From: Promethearchaeota archaeon
GTDB lineage: Archaea; Asgardarchaeota; Lokiarchaeia; Sigynarchaeales; MK-D1
Length of the DNA: 7,050 nt
Reading direction: 5' to 3'
NCBI GenBank assembly: GCA_016839385.1
Contig: JAEOUK010000614.1
Location: forward strand, 1 to 7,050
This document shows, piece by piece, positions 1-6,128 of the stretch. A model generated the notes under the pieces. It had not been told where the DNA came from, did no database searches, and worked only from the letters and a program-made list of their open reading frames with translations. Each line of letters opens with the position of its first letter. Position 1 is the first letter of the stretch. Both the position numbers and the translations under genes were made by a program.

Positions 1-622
1 CATTATCAACACTCTCAACTCCAGCTTTAAACGCGTAGAACTCCATTGCTAGATATTCGTACCATTCTCCAAATACTACTCCTAATCTATGAGTTTCTGA
101 CATCGATGCTGCAAGAACTCCAGCAAGATAATGTCCTTCTGTTTGGAAAGATGGATGAAGTCCAACCACATTATCTGGTGCAGGGACATATTCGTTTAAC
201 CCAGGTATCTGAACCCATAGTGTGTCATTATAGGTTTCTGCAATACCAGCAAAATAGGTAGTTTCAATCATTTGTCCTCCGACACAGAACACTACATCAT
301 AGCCAGCTGCACCATATTGGCTTGCAACCGCATATTGATCAGGATAAGCAACTTGTCGTGAAATGCTTATCTCCCAACCATAGGTTGTATTCAGATAATT
401 CATTGCTTCTATTGCTACATAGGAGAAACCTAAATCGGTTTCATCACCACCAATCATTAAAGCTGCTTTGTATGGTGGACCAATAGTAGTGTTTGTTGGC
501 TTGATTTCGGGTCCTGCTTGCATGTCAACATTTAAAGCAATAACTGGAGTCGCGAGAGATACAGAGAGAAGAATCATCACTAGCGCGACGATAAAATAAC
601 TCTTTTTATGGTTAATTTTCAT
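1..622 (-). CDS. BMP-family ABC transporter substrate-binding protein, N-terminal part (cut by window edge)
   Basis: Reading the minus strand from an ATG at 622 gives 207 residues without a stop, so the gene continues beyond base 1. Residues 1-29 form a signal peptide: a basic start (KINHKK), a hydrophobic core at about 9-24, and a likely cleavage after VIA at 27-29. No lipobox cysteine follows, so the protein is probably anchored some other way or is free outside the membrane. The mature part fits the BMP/PnrA family: GGDETDLGFS at 58-67 matches the family's first strand and loop, DVVFCVGG lies at 109-116, and EGHYLAGVLAA at 162-172 matches the conserved EGSYLAG-type helix. Family members bind nucleosides, riboflavin or similar compounds outside the cell and deliver them to BPD_transp_2-type permeases, two of which lie in the divergent operon. 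The shared leader and promoter support a joint system. The substrate cannot be read from sequence. Asn-X-Thr sequons (NTT twice, NDT) would suit an archaeal surface protein. The ATPase gene may lie downstream, outside the window. Confidence 0.9.
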   Translation of the reverse strand, partial: MKINHKKSYFIVALVMILLSVSLATPVIALNVDMQAGPEIKPTNTTIGPPYKAALMIGGDETDLGFSYVAIEAMNYLNTTYGWEISISRQVAYPDQYAVASQYGAAGYDVVFCVGGQMIETTYFAGIAETYNDTLWVQIPGLNEYVPAPDNVVGLHPSFQTEGHYLAGVLAASMSETHRLGVVFGEWYEYLAMEFYAFKAGVESVDN

Positions 623-720
623 AAAAAATCACATTCCTAATACTGACTTGTTTGATCAACTGTTTCAGCCTTAGAATCAATTAATTCTAAGGAAAAAGCG
701 ATTTTTTTAGTCAATCAACA
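623..720 (-). promoter_or_regulatory. Structured 5' leader of the binding-protein transcript (candidate riboswitch or RNA regulator)
   Basis: This is the 98-base leader ahead of the ATG at 622, a near copy of the leader at 1018-1115. In the minus-strand RNA, a 10-pair hairpin forms between 692-683 and 678-669, with a tetraloop. A possible closing helix P1 pairs 715-709 (AUUGACU) with 648-642 (AGUCAGU). The segment between them keeps CUGAAACAG and the palindrome TTGATCAA (652-659) unchanged from the other leader. GTGAT followed by five bases precedes the ATG and could be the ribosome site; the last six leader bases are all T. The structure is deduced by comparing the two leaders, not by thermodynamic folding. 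A DNA operator is the alternative, but GU-type changes in the stem favour RNA. Confidence 0.68.
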
Positions 721-721
721 T

Positions 722-736
722 TCACTTTAGGGGTGA
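722..736. promoter_or_regulatory. Candidate operator dyad TCAC-N7-GTGA between TATA box and transcript start (left arm)
   Basis: TCACTTTAGGGGTGA is a 4+4 inverted repeat with seven bases between the half-sites. It lies between the TATA-like box and the presumed start, where a bound repressor would block the polymerase. The mirror position in the right arm (1002-1016) is TCAC-N7-GTGT, one base short of symmetry. The dyad is short, so chance is a real possibility. Confidence 0.3.
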
Positions 737-739
737 TCA

Positions 740-757
740 TATATTTAAATTTTTTCC
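740..757 (-). promoter_or_regulatory. Archaeal-type promoter (BRE and TATA-like box) for the binding-protein gene
   Basis: On the minus strand the purine-rich GGAAAAAA (757-750) is followed by TAAATATA (747-740). These occupy the same places as the elements at 981-998 in the opposite arm. The distance from the TATA-like box to the start of the highly conserved leader (about 720) is about 24 bases, as expected for archaeal TBP/TFB promoters. No start site has been measured. A bacterial -10 reading (TATATG) is weaker on this side. Confidence 0.55.
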
Positions 758-980
758 CAATACAAATTTGCCTTTCAAATGTGAGACAATTCCTGATAGT
801 TTACATTTTGTTAAAAATTTCAATCTATTAAGGAATTTGAAAATAACATGGAATTCTCAATTAAAAATTGTTCAGATTCCTTGAGAAAGGTCTCTGTTGA
901 GTAAAAAAAATCAAAACTAGCATCTCATTTTTGTGACTTTTAGTCAAAAAGGGATGATTTTTATCCAGTTTTATTTAGTA
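758..980. other. AT-rich spacer between the divergent promoters, no gene seen
   Basis: About 220 bases separate the two promoter cassettes. No supported coding region is visible; the best reading is an 18-codon ATG frame at 848-904 with no family signal. A small palindrome TGACT-TTT-AGTCA lies at 934-946, and its AGTCAA half recurs in the leader arms (TTAGTCAA on the plus strand at 707-714), so it might be a binding site. I see no terminator, tRNA or repeat array here. Confidence 0.6.
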
Positions 981-998
981 AGAAAAGATTTTTATATA
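981..998 (+). promoter_or_regulatory. Archaeal-type promoter (BRE and TATA box) for the allG operon
   Basis: AGAAAAGA (981-988) resembles a BRE and TTTATATA (991-998) a TATA box. The box centre lies about 25 bases before 1018-1023, where the strongly conserved leader begins, so the transcript start and the onset of conservation agree. TATAAT at 995-1000 would also pass as a bacterial -10, but no convincing -35 sits 17 bases upstream. The conserved purine run in both arms favours the archaeal reading. Confidence 0.6.
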
Positions 999-1001
999 AT
1001 A

Positions 1002-1016
1002 TCACCTCTAATGTGT
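1002..1016. promoter_or_regulatory. Candidate operator, right-arm copy (TCAC-N7-GTGT)
   Basis: TCACCTCTAATGTGT is the counterpart of the dyad at 722-736, with one half-site base changed. It is placed between the TATA box and the presumed transcript start. Low confidence, because the motif is short and only one copy is perfectly symmetrical. Confidence 0.25.
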
Positions 1017-1017
1017 A

Positions 1018-1115
1018 TGTTGATTGACTAAAAAAATCGCTTTTTCTCTGGGATTATTAAATCCTAGGGCTGAAACAGTTGATCAAACAAGTCGGTATTA
1101 GGATTGGGATTTTTT
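1018..1115 (+). promoter_or_regulatory. Structured 5' leader of the allG operon (candidate riboswitch or RNA regulator)
   Basis: Hairpin P2 pairs 1046-1055 with 1060-1069 around a four-base loop (1056-1059). Compared with the leader at 623-720, the stem differs at seven positions, yet all ten pairs survive: two are double compensatory (UA to CG, AU to GC) and three are single wobble-keeping changes. P1 may pair AUUGACU (1023-1029) with AGUCGGU (1090-1096); its only difference is a UA to UG change. AAAAAAUC (1031-1038) is fully complementary to GAUUUUUU (1108-1115) just before the AUG, which could form a pseudoknot or an alternative helix controlling initiation or termination. A possible AGGA lies at 1100-1103 and GGGAT at 1106-1110. 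I recognise no known riboswitch class; purine riboswitch core sequences are not seen. Confidence 0.7.
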
Positions 1116-2360
1116 ATGATTAATACTCAAATAGAAAAAGCAAATAATGAAGCGGTTAAAAGAATTTTAGAAGCAGAATGTGATCTTGTTGATATTGCTC
1201 CTGCGGGGAAGGTTATACCCGGATATAAAAGCAATTTATTTACTCATGCAGGTCCCCCAATCGAATGGGAGAGGATGTGTTATACCCAGAAATATGCTAT
1301 TTCCAATCTGATAATGTACGAAGGTTTAGCAGATTCTCATGAAAAAGCATCAAAACTAGTGGAAAACGGGGAGGTCATAGTAGAACCTAACCATAATTAT
1401 GATGCGGTGAGTGGTATGTGCGGAGCAACCTCTGCGTCTCTTCCAGTTCTCGTTGTAAAGAATCCTGTCCACGGGAACACATCTTACTGTTTACAACAAA
1501 CGAGTTTGACTGCGTTTGGGAATAAATACGAATCGAAAGACGAATTAGATTTCGTACGAAACATTCTTGCACCTGTTCTAAAAGCAACAATTAAGGAAGC
1601 TGGAGGAATCAAGCTTAAAGAAATTCTTGCGACTGCCCTTCAAAGTGGGGATGAACTTCATACTAGAAACGATGCAGCTCGATGTATTTTTGTGAGTGGT
1701 TTACTCCCCTATATTGTAAAAACTGATTTCGATAAAGAAACACTCGCTCAAGTTGGTGAATACTTCAATGACAATCGAGGACGTTGGTATGGTGGAAATT
1801 TAATGATGGCGTCTTGTAAAGCAATGATGGATCCTATCAAAGGTATCGAGTATTGTACAATAGTAAATGCAATGGCAAGAAATGGTATTGAATTCGGCAT
1901 TCAAGTCAGTGGTCTCGGAAAAGAATGGTTCACTGGATCTGCAGGAGAGATTATTGGATACACTTTTCCAGGATTTAAACAAGAAGACTCCACTTTAGAT
2001 TTAGGAGACAGTGCTATCTCAGAAACCAGAGGTTTAGGAGGAATGGCATCCCCAGCTTCTCCTGCTAATGCAAGATTCATTGGAAGGGATTTCAAGGAAG
2101 CTATTGAAAAAACGAAGCAAATCTACGAAATCTGTCAAACGAAAGACACCATGTTTCAAATTCCATATCTTGATTTTATGGGAGTTCCAGTTGGTACTGA
2201 TATACGTAAGGTCGTCGAGACGGGAATTACACCAGTTATTAATACAGGTATGGCTCATAAAGATGGTGGATATCCAATGATAGGAGCCGGAAGAACTGAA
2301 GCCCCAATGGAATGTTTCAAGAAAGCCTTGGTGGCATTTGCAAAGAAGTATACCGAGTAA
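1116..2360 (+). CDS. allG: DUF1116 / YlbE family protein, AllG-like subunit of oxamate carbamoyltransferase
   Basis: The 414-residue product matches the roughly 419-residue length of E. coli YlbE, which with FdrA and YlbF forms oxamate carbamoyltransferase (oxalurate plus phosphate giving oxamate plus carbamoyl phosphate, in the cytoplasm). Family signatures seen here are AGPPIEW (45-51), a GMCGATSAS segment near residue 105, GDELHTRN (178-185, the family's GDE-H-RN motif), SGLGKEWFTG (265-274) and TGMAHK (377-382). The ATG at 1116 is chosen because it aligns exactly with the ATG of the divergent gene at the end of the shared leader. An in-frame TTG at 1104 lies inside that leader and is less likely. 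This is the first gene of the operon and so directly under the structured leader. It is separated from its presumed partner fdrA by two permease genes. The family call is firm; the substrate is inferred from E. coli and could be another carbamoyl compound. Confidence 0.9.
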   Translation: MINTQIEKANNEAVKRILEAECDLVDIAPAGKVIPGYKSNLFTHAGPPIEWERMCYTQKYAISNLIMYEGLADSHEKASKLVENGEVIVEPNHNYDAVSGMCGATSASLPVLVVKNPVHGNTSYCLQQTSLTAFGNKYESKDELDFVRNILAPVLKATIKEAGGIKLKEILATALQSGDELHTRNDAARCIFVSGLLPYIVKTDFDKETLAQVGEYFNDNRGRWYGGNLMMASCKAMMDPIKGIEYCTIVNAMARNGIEFGIQVSGLGKEWFTGSAGEIIGYTFPGFKQEDSTLDLGDSAISETRGLGGMASPASPANARFIGRDFKEAIEKTKQIYEICQTKDTMFQIPYLDFMGVPVGTDIRKVVETGITPVINTGMAHKDGGYPMIGAGRTEAPMECFKKALVAFAKKYTE

Positions 2361-2394
2361 AATTCTGCTGAAAATACAATATGGTAGATCATCT

Positions 2395-3420
2395 ATGGCA
2401 AAGAATTATCTGAAGTACTTATCTTATCCAATCGGATTAGTTATCGCTTTACTGGTATTTATGGTGACCTTATTAATACTAAGGTTTGATCCCATAGCAG
2501 CTTTAGTATCTATACCTGTAGGAGCTTTTGGAGATCCAAATAGTGCAAGTGAAACGTTTGTGCGATTCATTCCTCTTTTATTAACCTCGATGGCGTTCTT
2601 AATTACTCTAAAAGCTCGATTTTTGAATTTAGGGGTTGAAGGGCAACTATACATAGGTGCATTATTAGCTTATTTAGTAGGAGCCAGGCTAGGAGCTTTT
2701 CCTAGCTGGTTAGCAATACCAATTGTATGTATTGCTGGTTTTATTGGAGGAGTGTTATGGTTGGCAATCCCGCGTGTGTTGAAAACTAAACTGGGTGTAA
2801 ATGAAATTTTCCCTACAGTCGTAATGAACTTCATTGCGACCTACATAATAGCTTGGCTCACAACCGGACCTCTCAAGGATCCTTTATCCTACAATGCAAG
2901 AACTCCTTTTCTTCCAGAATCCACTTGGTTTCCTCTGTTACATCCAGATTATAGGATACATATAGGTCTTTTCATAGTAGTTATAATTGCTATAGTTCTT
3001 TATGTGATTTTAAATATGACATCAATCGGGTATAAAATCCGAGCTGTTGGACAAAATCCAAACGCATCGAAACATGGAGGAGTGAATGTGTCGTGGGCTA
3101 TAATTTCAGCGGGTTTATTAAGCGGGGGAATAGCTGGATTAGCAGGAGTGATGGAAGTTTTTGGGGCACATCATTTTCTGATAAAGAATTTTTCTCCTGG
3201 TTTTGGCTTTCAAGGAATTGGAGTTGCTGCTCTTGGAAATTTTCATCCGCTTGGAAGTGTTATATCAGCCTTATTTTTTGCATTATTACAAGTTGGTGGA
3301 GAATCTATGCAAAGAAGTGCAGGTATTCCCGTTGATATTATTACGATTATGCAAGCAGTTTTAGTTCTTACAATTCTAATGATTCGCTCAGTGATAGATA
3401 GTAGGAGGAAATTTTTATGA
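2395..3420 (+). CDS. ABC transporter permease, BPD_transp_2 family (BMP/nucleoside type), first subunit
   Basis: This is a 341-residue, very hydrophobic protein with about nine likely membrane segments, the first near residues 10-30. FLNLGVEGQ (76-84) is the family's conserved N-G-EGQ motif, and IGYKIRAVGQNPNASKHGG (211-229) is the cytoplasmic RAVG-NP-A loop thought to contact the ATPase. It resembles YufP/NupP-like permeases paired with BMP binding proteins. ATG at 2395 is preferred because it gives the usual short N-terminus and has GGTAGATC just before it; an in-frame upstream ATG at 2338 would overlap allG by 23 bases and add a non-family stretch. The spacing of 34 bases after allG suggests one transcript. 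With the next gene it should form the heteromeric membrane channel for the binding protein encoded divergently. No ATPase gene lies in the window. Confidence 0.9.
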   Translation: MAKNYLKYLSYPIGLVIALLVFMVTLLILRFDPIAALVSIPVGAFGDPNSASETFVRFIPLLLTSMAFLITLKARFLNLGVEGQLYIGALLAYLVGARLGAFPSWLAIPIVCIAGFIGGVLWLAIPRVLKTKLGVNEIFPTVVMNFIATYIIAWLTTGPLKDPLSYNARTPFLPESTWFPLLHPDYRIHIGLFIVVIIAIVLYVILNMTSIGYKIRAVGQNPNASKHGGVNVSWAIISAGLLSGGIAGLAGVMEVFGAHHFLIKNFSPGFGFQGIGVAALGNFHPLGSVISALFFALLQVGGESMQRSAGIPVDIITIMQAVLVLTILMIRSVIDSRRKFL

Positions 3421-4343
3421 GTGCAATAGTAGATTTAATTACTTCAATTCTGGCGGGTGGAGTTGTCCTTGCGGTTTCAATAATTTTCGTTTCCATCGGG
3501 GAAGCGTTTAATGAACGAGCAGGTGTTATAAATACGGGGCAAGAAGCAATAATTACACTTACCTCGTTTGTTGCCCTATGGGTTGCATCTTTAACGGGTA
3601 ATTACTTGTTAGGAACATTAGCTGCAATTTTTGCGGGTGCAGTTGTTGGATTGCTTCACAGCTTTATATGCGTTAAAATGAGAGTAAATCAATTGATCGC
3701 TGGACTATTAATTCTTTCATTTTGTGGTGGATTAGCTAATCTACTATATAATATCGTCGTAGAGAGAACTGGTGTACCCACAATTAGTCCCTTACCCTCT
3801 ATTCACATCCCATTTCTGAGTGATATTCCTATTATAGGTGAGATTTTATTTCAGCATAATATTTTTGTCTATCTCGCGTACTTTCTCGCAATTGTATTAG
3901 GATTAATTTTATTCAAAACTACATGGGGTCTTAAAATTAGAGCTGTTGGGGAGAATCCAGAAGCATCTGATGCAGCGGGGATCAATGTTAACTTAATTAG
4001 ACATATTTGCGATATTTTTAGCGGAATTATGACAGGGTTAGCGGGAGCCTCTATTACAATAGGATATATAGGCCTCTATGATAAAGCAATTGCAGGGGGT
4101 AGGGGATGGATTGCGATTATTGTTGTAATTTTTTCACGATGGAATCCTTATAGAGCCATTTTAGGAAGCTTGATTTTTGGTATAGGGTATTCTTTAGCAG
4201 CTAATCTGATCGGAGTAGGCTCGGGTATTTCATATTACTTCCTCTTAATCGTACCCTATCTCGCAGCACTCGTAGTTATTGTATTATTTGTAAGAAAAAC
4301 GAAAGGTCCATCAGCTTTGACTGTGCCTTATTGGAGAAAATGA
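3417..4343 (+). CDS. ABC transporter permease, BPD_transp_2 family, second subunit
   Basis: This 308-residue, multi-span membrane protein has NERAGVINTGQEA (32-44), which matches the ERAGVLNLGVEG motif of YufQ/NupQ-type permeases with Thr-Gly-Gln in place of the usual Leu-Gly-Val. It also has GLKIRAVGENPEASDAAGINV-like residues at 171-191, the coupling loop seen in the first permease as well. It starts with ATGA overlapping the stop of the first permease, and GGAGG at 3404-3408 lies eight bases before the ATG, so the two subunits are translationally coupled. The paired longer and shorter permeases are the usual arrangement for BMP-type importers. The substrate is unknown; purine-derived or carbamoylated compounds are suggested only by the neighbours. 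Confidence 0.9.
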   Translation: MSAIVDLITSILAGGVVLAVSIIFVSIGEAFNERAGVINTGQEAIITLTSFVALWVASLTGNYLLGTLAAIFAGAVVGLLHSFICVKMRVNQLIAGLLILSFCGGLANLLYNIVVERTGVPTISPLPSIHIPFLSDIPIIGEILFQHNIFVYLAYFLAIVLGLILFKTTWGLKIRAVGENPEASDAAGINVNLIRHICDIFSGIMTGLAGASITIGYIGLYDKAIAGGRGWIAIIVVIFSRWNPYRAILGSLIFGIGYSLAANLIGVGSGISYYFLLIVPYLAALVVIVLFVRKTKGPSALTVPYWRK

Positions 4344-4354
4344 GGAAATGGAAC

Positions 4355-5944
4355 ATGACGAAAAAAATAATAATTCGTAAAGCTACATATCGAGATTCTG
4401 TAATATTAATGAAATTATCAAATGAAGTTGCTAAACTCGAAGGAGTGATACAAGCAGGAGTTGTTATGGGAACACCTACCAATAAAGAATTCTTAACTGC
4501 ATTAAATTTACTCACTGAAGAGGCTGAAAAAGCAAGCCCAAATGATCTAATTATTGCGTTAGAAGCTCGAGATGAGAAAATTATGAATCAAGCTCTATCT
4601 GAAGTCGATAGATTACTAGAGACTCAGATGTCACAGATTAAATCAAAATTTATCCCAACAACACTTGACTCTGCATTTAATGAGTTACCTAATGCAAACC
4701 TAGTAATCATTTCTGTACCTGGGACTTATGCTGCAAGAGAAACGATGAAAGCTCTAAAGAAAGGTTTGAATGTTTTTTTGTTTAGTAGTAACGTCTCTCT
4801 TGAAGATGAATTAGAACTAAAACGTTTAGCCGTTGAAAAAGGGCTTTTAGTGATGGGACCAGATTGTGGAACAGCAATAATTAATAATATTGTCTTAGGG
4901 TTCGGTAATGTTGTCAATCAAGGAAATATTGGAATTGTAGCAGCAGCAGGTACGGGTTTACAGCAAGTTTCAACGATTATTCATAAACAAGGTTGCGGGA
5001 TCTCCCAAGCAATAGGAACTGGTGGAAATGACCTTTCAAAGACTGTTGGAGGATTGATGATGATCGAGGGAATGAAACGATTAGAACAAGATGATAGAAC
5101 AAAAATAATTGTTCTTGTTTCAAAACCTCCTCATCAAGAAATCAGTGAGCGTATCCTAACCTTAGCAAGCCAATCGAGCAAGCCAGTTATTGTTAATTTT
5201 CTTGGAGGGGATATCAAGTATATTCAAAAGAAAGGAGTAACTGCTGCAATAACTCTAGAAGATGCAGCTATTAAAGCTTGCGCTGCGCTAAAAGGTAAAG
5301 AAATAAAAATCGAACCATTTTCTAAATCAAAAGAAGAAATTACAAAAATTGCTAAATCTGAATGGCGTAGATTGCATCCTAATCAGAAGTATGTTCGCGG
5401 ACTTTATACTGGTGGAACTCTTTCCTATGAAGCATTAGTCCTAATGACACCCCTTCTTAACGAAATTTACTCCAATTCCCCGTTAAATTCTCAATTAAAA
5501 TTAACAGATTCCAATTTAAGCAAAAACCACACATGCGTTGATTTAGGAGCAGAAGAATTTGTAATCGGAAGACCCCATCCTATGATAGATTATTCTTTAA
5601 GAAATCAAAGAATTATCCAGGAAGGGAAAGATCCCGAAACTGCAGTTATACTTTTGGACGTTGTACTTGGGTACGGTTCCAATGATGATCCAGTATCTGA
5701 ACTAAAACCTCCGTTGCAAAAAATAAGAGAAATTGAGAAAATAACTGGACGGCATATAGCTATTGTGGCAACAATTGTGGGGACATCCTCTGATCCTCAA
5801 AATTATCAAAAACAATATCAAGTTTTGGAAGAACTAGGTGTAATACTAATGCCTAGTAACGCTCAAGCAACCAGAATGGCTGCTTTGATTGCATCGAAAG
5901 GAAAAATTGTAGAAAAATTGTATAAGAGGAGAGATAATGTCTGA
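4355..5944 (+). CDS. fdrA: FdrA family protein, AllF-like subunit of oxamate carbamoyltransferase
   Basis: This 529-residue protein has the CoA-ligase-like layout of FdrA. An N-terminal part of about 100 residues leads into a nucleotide-binding-like domain with GPDCGT (168-173), then GNIGIVAAAGTGLQ and QAIGTGGNDL. The second half has GLYTGGT (349-355), DLGAEEFVIGRPHPMID (396-412) and DVVLGYGSNDDP (435-446), ending in an SNAQATRMAAL helix. I do not see the GHAGA-type phosphohistidine motif of succinyl-CoA synthetase, consistent with a role other than CoA ligation. E. coli FdrA (AllF) is a subunit of oxamate carbamoyltransferase. ATG at 4355 is chosen because GAGGA (4342-4346) stands at good spacing; ATG 4340 (ATGA overlap with the permease stop) and TTG 4331 are alternatives. 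The short C-terminal FdrA domain appears to be encoded separately just downstream. Confidence 0.9.
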   Translation: MTKKIIIRKATYRDSVILMKLSNEVAKLEGVIQAGVVMGTPTNKEFLTALNLLTEEAEKASPNDLIIALEARDEKIMNQALSEVDRLLETQMSQIKSKFIPTTLDSAFNELPNANLVIISVPGTYAARETMKALKKGLNVFLFSSNVSLEDELELKRLAVEKGLLVMGPDCGTAIINNIVLGFGNVVNQGNIGIVAAAGTGLQQVSTIIHKQGCGISQAIGTGGNDLSKTVGGLMMIEGMKRLEQDDRTKIIVLVSKPPHQEISERILTLASQSSKPVIVNFLGGDIKYIQKKGVTAAITLEDAAIKACAALKGKEIKIEPFSKSKEEITKIAKSEWRRLHPNQKYVRGLYTGGTLSYEALVLMTPLLNEIYSNSPLNSQLKLTDSNLSKNHTCVDLGAEEFVIGRPHPMIDYSLRNQRIIQEGKDPETAVILLDVVLGYGSNDDPVSELKPPLQKIREIEKITGRHIAIVATIVGTSSDPQNYQKQYQVLEELGVILMPSNAQATRMAALIASKGKIVEKLYKRRDNV

Positions 5945-6110
5945 AAAAGTAAACCTGTTTAAAACAGAACTTAAAATAATAAATATCGGTGTAGAAATGT
6001 TTGCTGATGACTTAAAAAAGCAAAATATTCAAGTAGTTCACGTAAATTGGAAACCTCCAGCAGAAGGAGACCTTGATATTTTAAAGATATTGGAAAAATT
6101 AGGCAATTGA
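5937..6110 (+). CDS. Small 'FdrA domain' protein (57 residues)
   Basis: This short gene overlaps the end of fdrA by eight bases and has AGAGGAGA (5925-5932) just before its ATG, so translation is probably coupled. Its sequence is not random: INIGVEMFADDL (15-26) followed by VVHVNWKPPAEGD (33-45) resembles the short domain I recall being annotated as 'fdrA domain protein' next to FdrA and DUF1116 genes, with the consensus NVGL-xF-DL-x-VxVVHVDWRPPAGGD. Here the usual GGD is EGD. I infer that it is a small subunit or linker of the carbamoyltransferase complex. Its biochemical role is unknown to me, and whether it is fused to a neighbour in other species is from memory. Confidence 0.8.
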   Translation: MSEKVNLFKTELKIINIGVEMFADDLKKQNIQVVHVNWKPPAEGDLDILKILEKLGN

Positions 6111-6116
6111 AATTGT

Positions 6117-6122
6117 AGGTGA
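6117..6122 (+). promoter_or_regulatory. Ribosome binding site deciding the ATT start of carbamate kinase
   Basis: AGGTGA is a good match to the archaeal and bacterial anti-Shine-Dalgarno sequence and ends six bases before the ATT at 6129. An in-frame TGA at 6120-6122 overlaps this site, leaving only AAC, AAA and ATT between the stop and the conserved protein start, so the site identifies ATT as the likely initiation codon. Confidence 0.7.
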
Positions 6123-6128
6123 AACAAA

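Larger units (their letters stand above)
620..1118. repeat. Large imperfect inverted repeat spanning the divergent promoters and leaders
   Basis: The arms are 620-757 and 981-1118, separated by about 223 unrelated bases. Position x in the right arm matches 1738 minus x in the left arm with no gap, from the BRE-like stretch through the start codon. My hand count gives 88 of 100 matching bases over 1018-1117 and about 28 of 37 over the promoter part (981-1017). Similarity fades outside the arms: upstream of the BRE and just inside the coding regions it is lost. The repeat is therefore one promoter-plus-leader cassette present once per direction. It is not a transposon end: there is no transposase and no sign of target duplication. 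Confidence 0.93.

Noticed and set aside
46..261. A 71-codon plus-strand reading frame
   Set aside because: It lies opposite the well-supported BMP-family coding region on the minus strand and shows no family features.
848..904. An 18-codon ATG frame in the spacer
   Set aside because: It has no convincing ribosome site, no recognisable sequence, and lies between divergent promoters upstream of both presumed transcript starts.
1041..1075. Intrinsic bacterial terminator formed by the leader hairpin
   Set aside because: The hairpin is followed by GCUGAAACAG, not a U-run; the U6 tract lies about 40 bases further on.
1018..1115. Known purine or guanidine riboswitch
   Set aside because: The conserved core sequences I know for these classes are not visible, and the layout (one hairpin inside a single closing helix, with possible pseudoknot) does not match a purine-type three-way junction.
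620..1118. The inverted repeat as the ends of an insertion element or MITE
   Set aside because: The arms run exactly from promoter to start codon of each gene, the stem changes are compensatory, and there is no transposase or target duplication.
1387..2258. Several minus-strand frames inside allG
   Set aside because: They are shadows of the plus-strand coding region, with no family resemblance and no ribosome sites of note.
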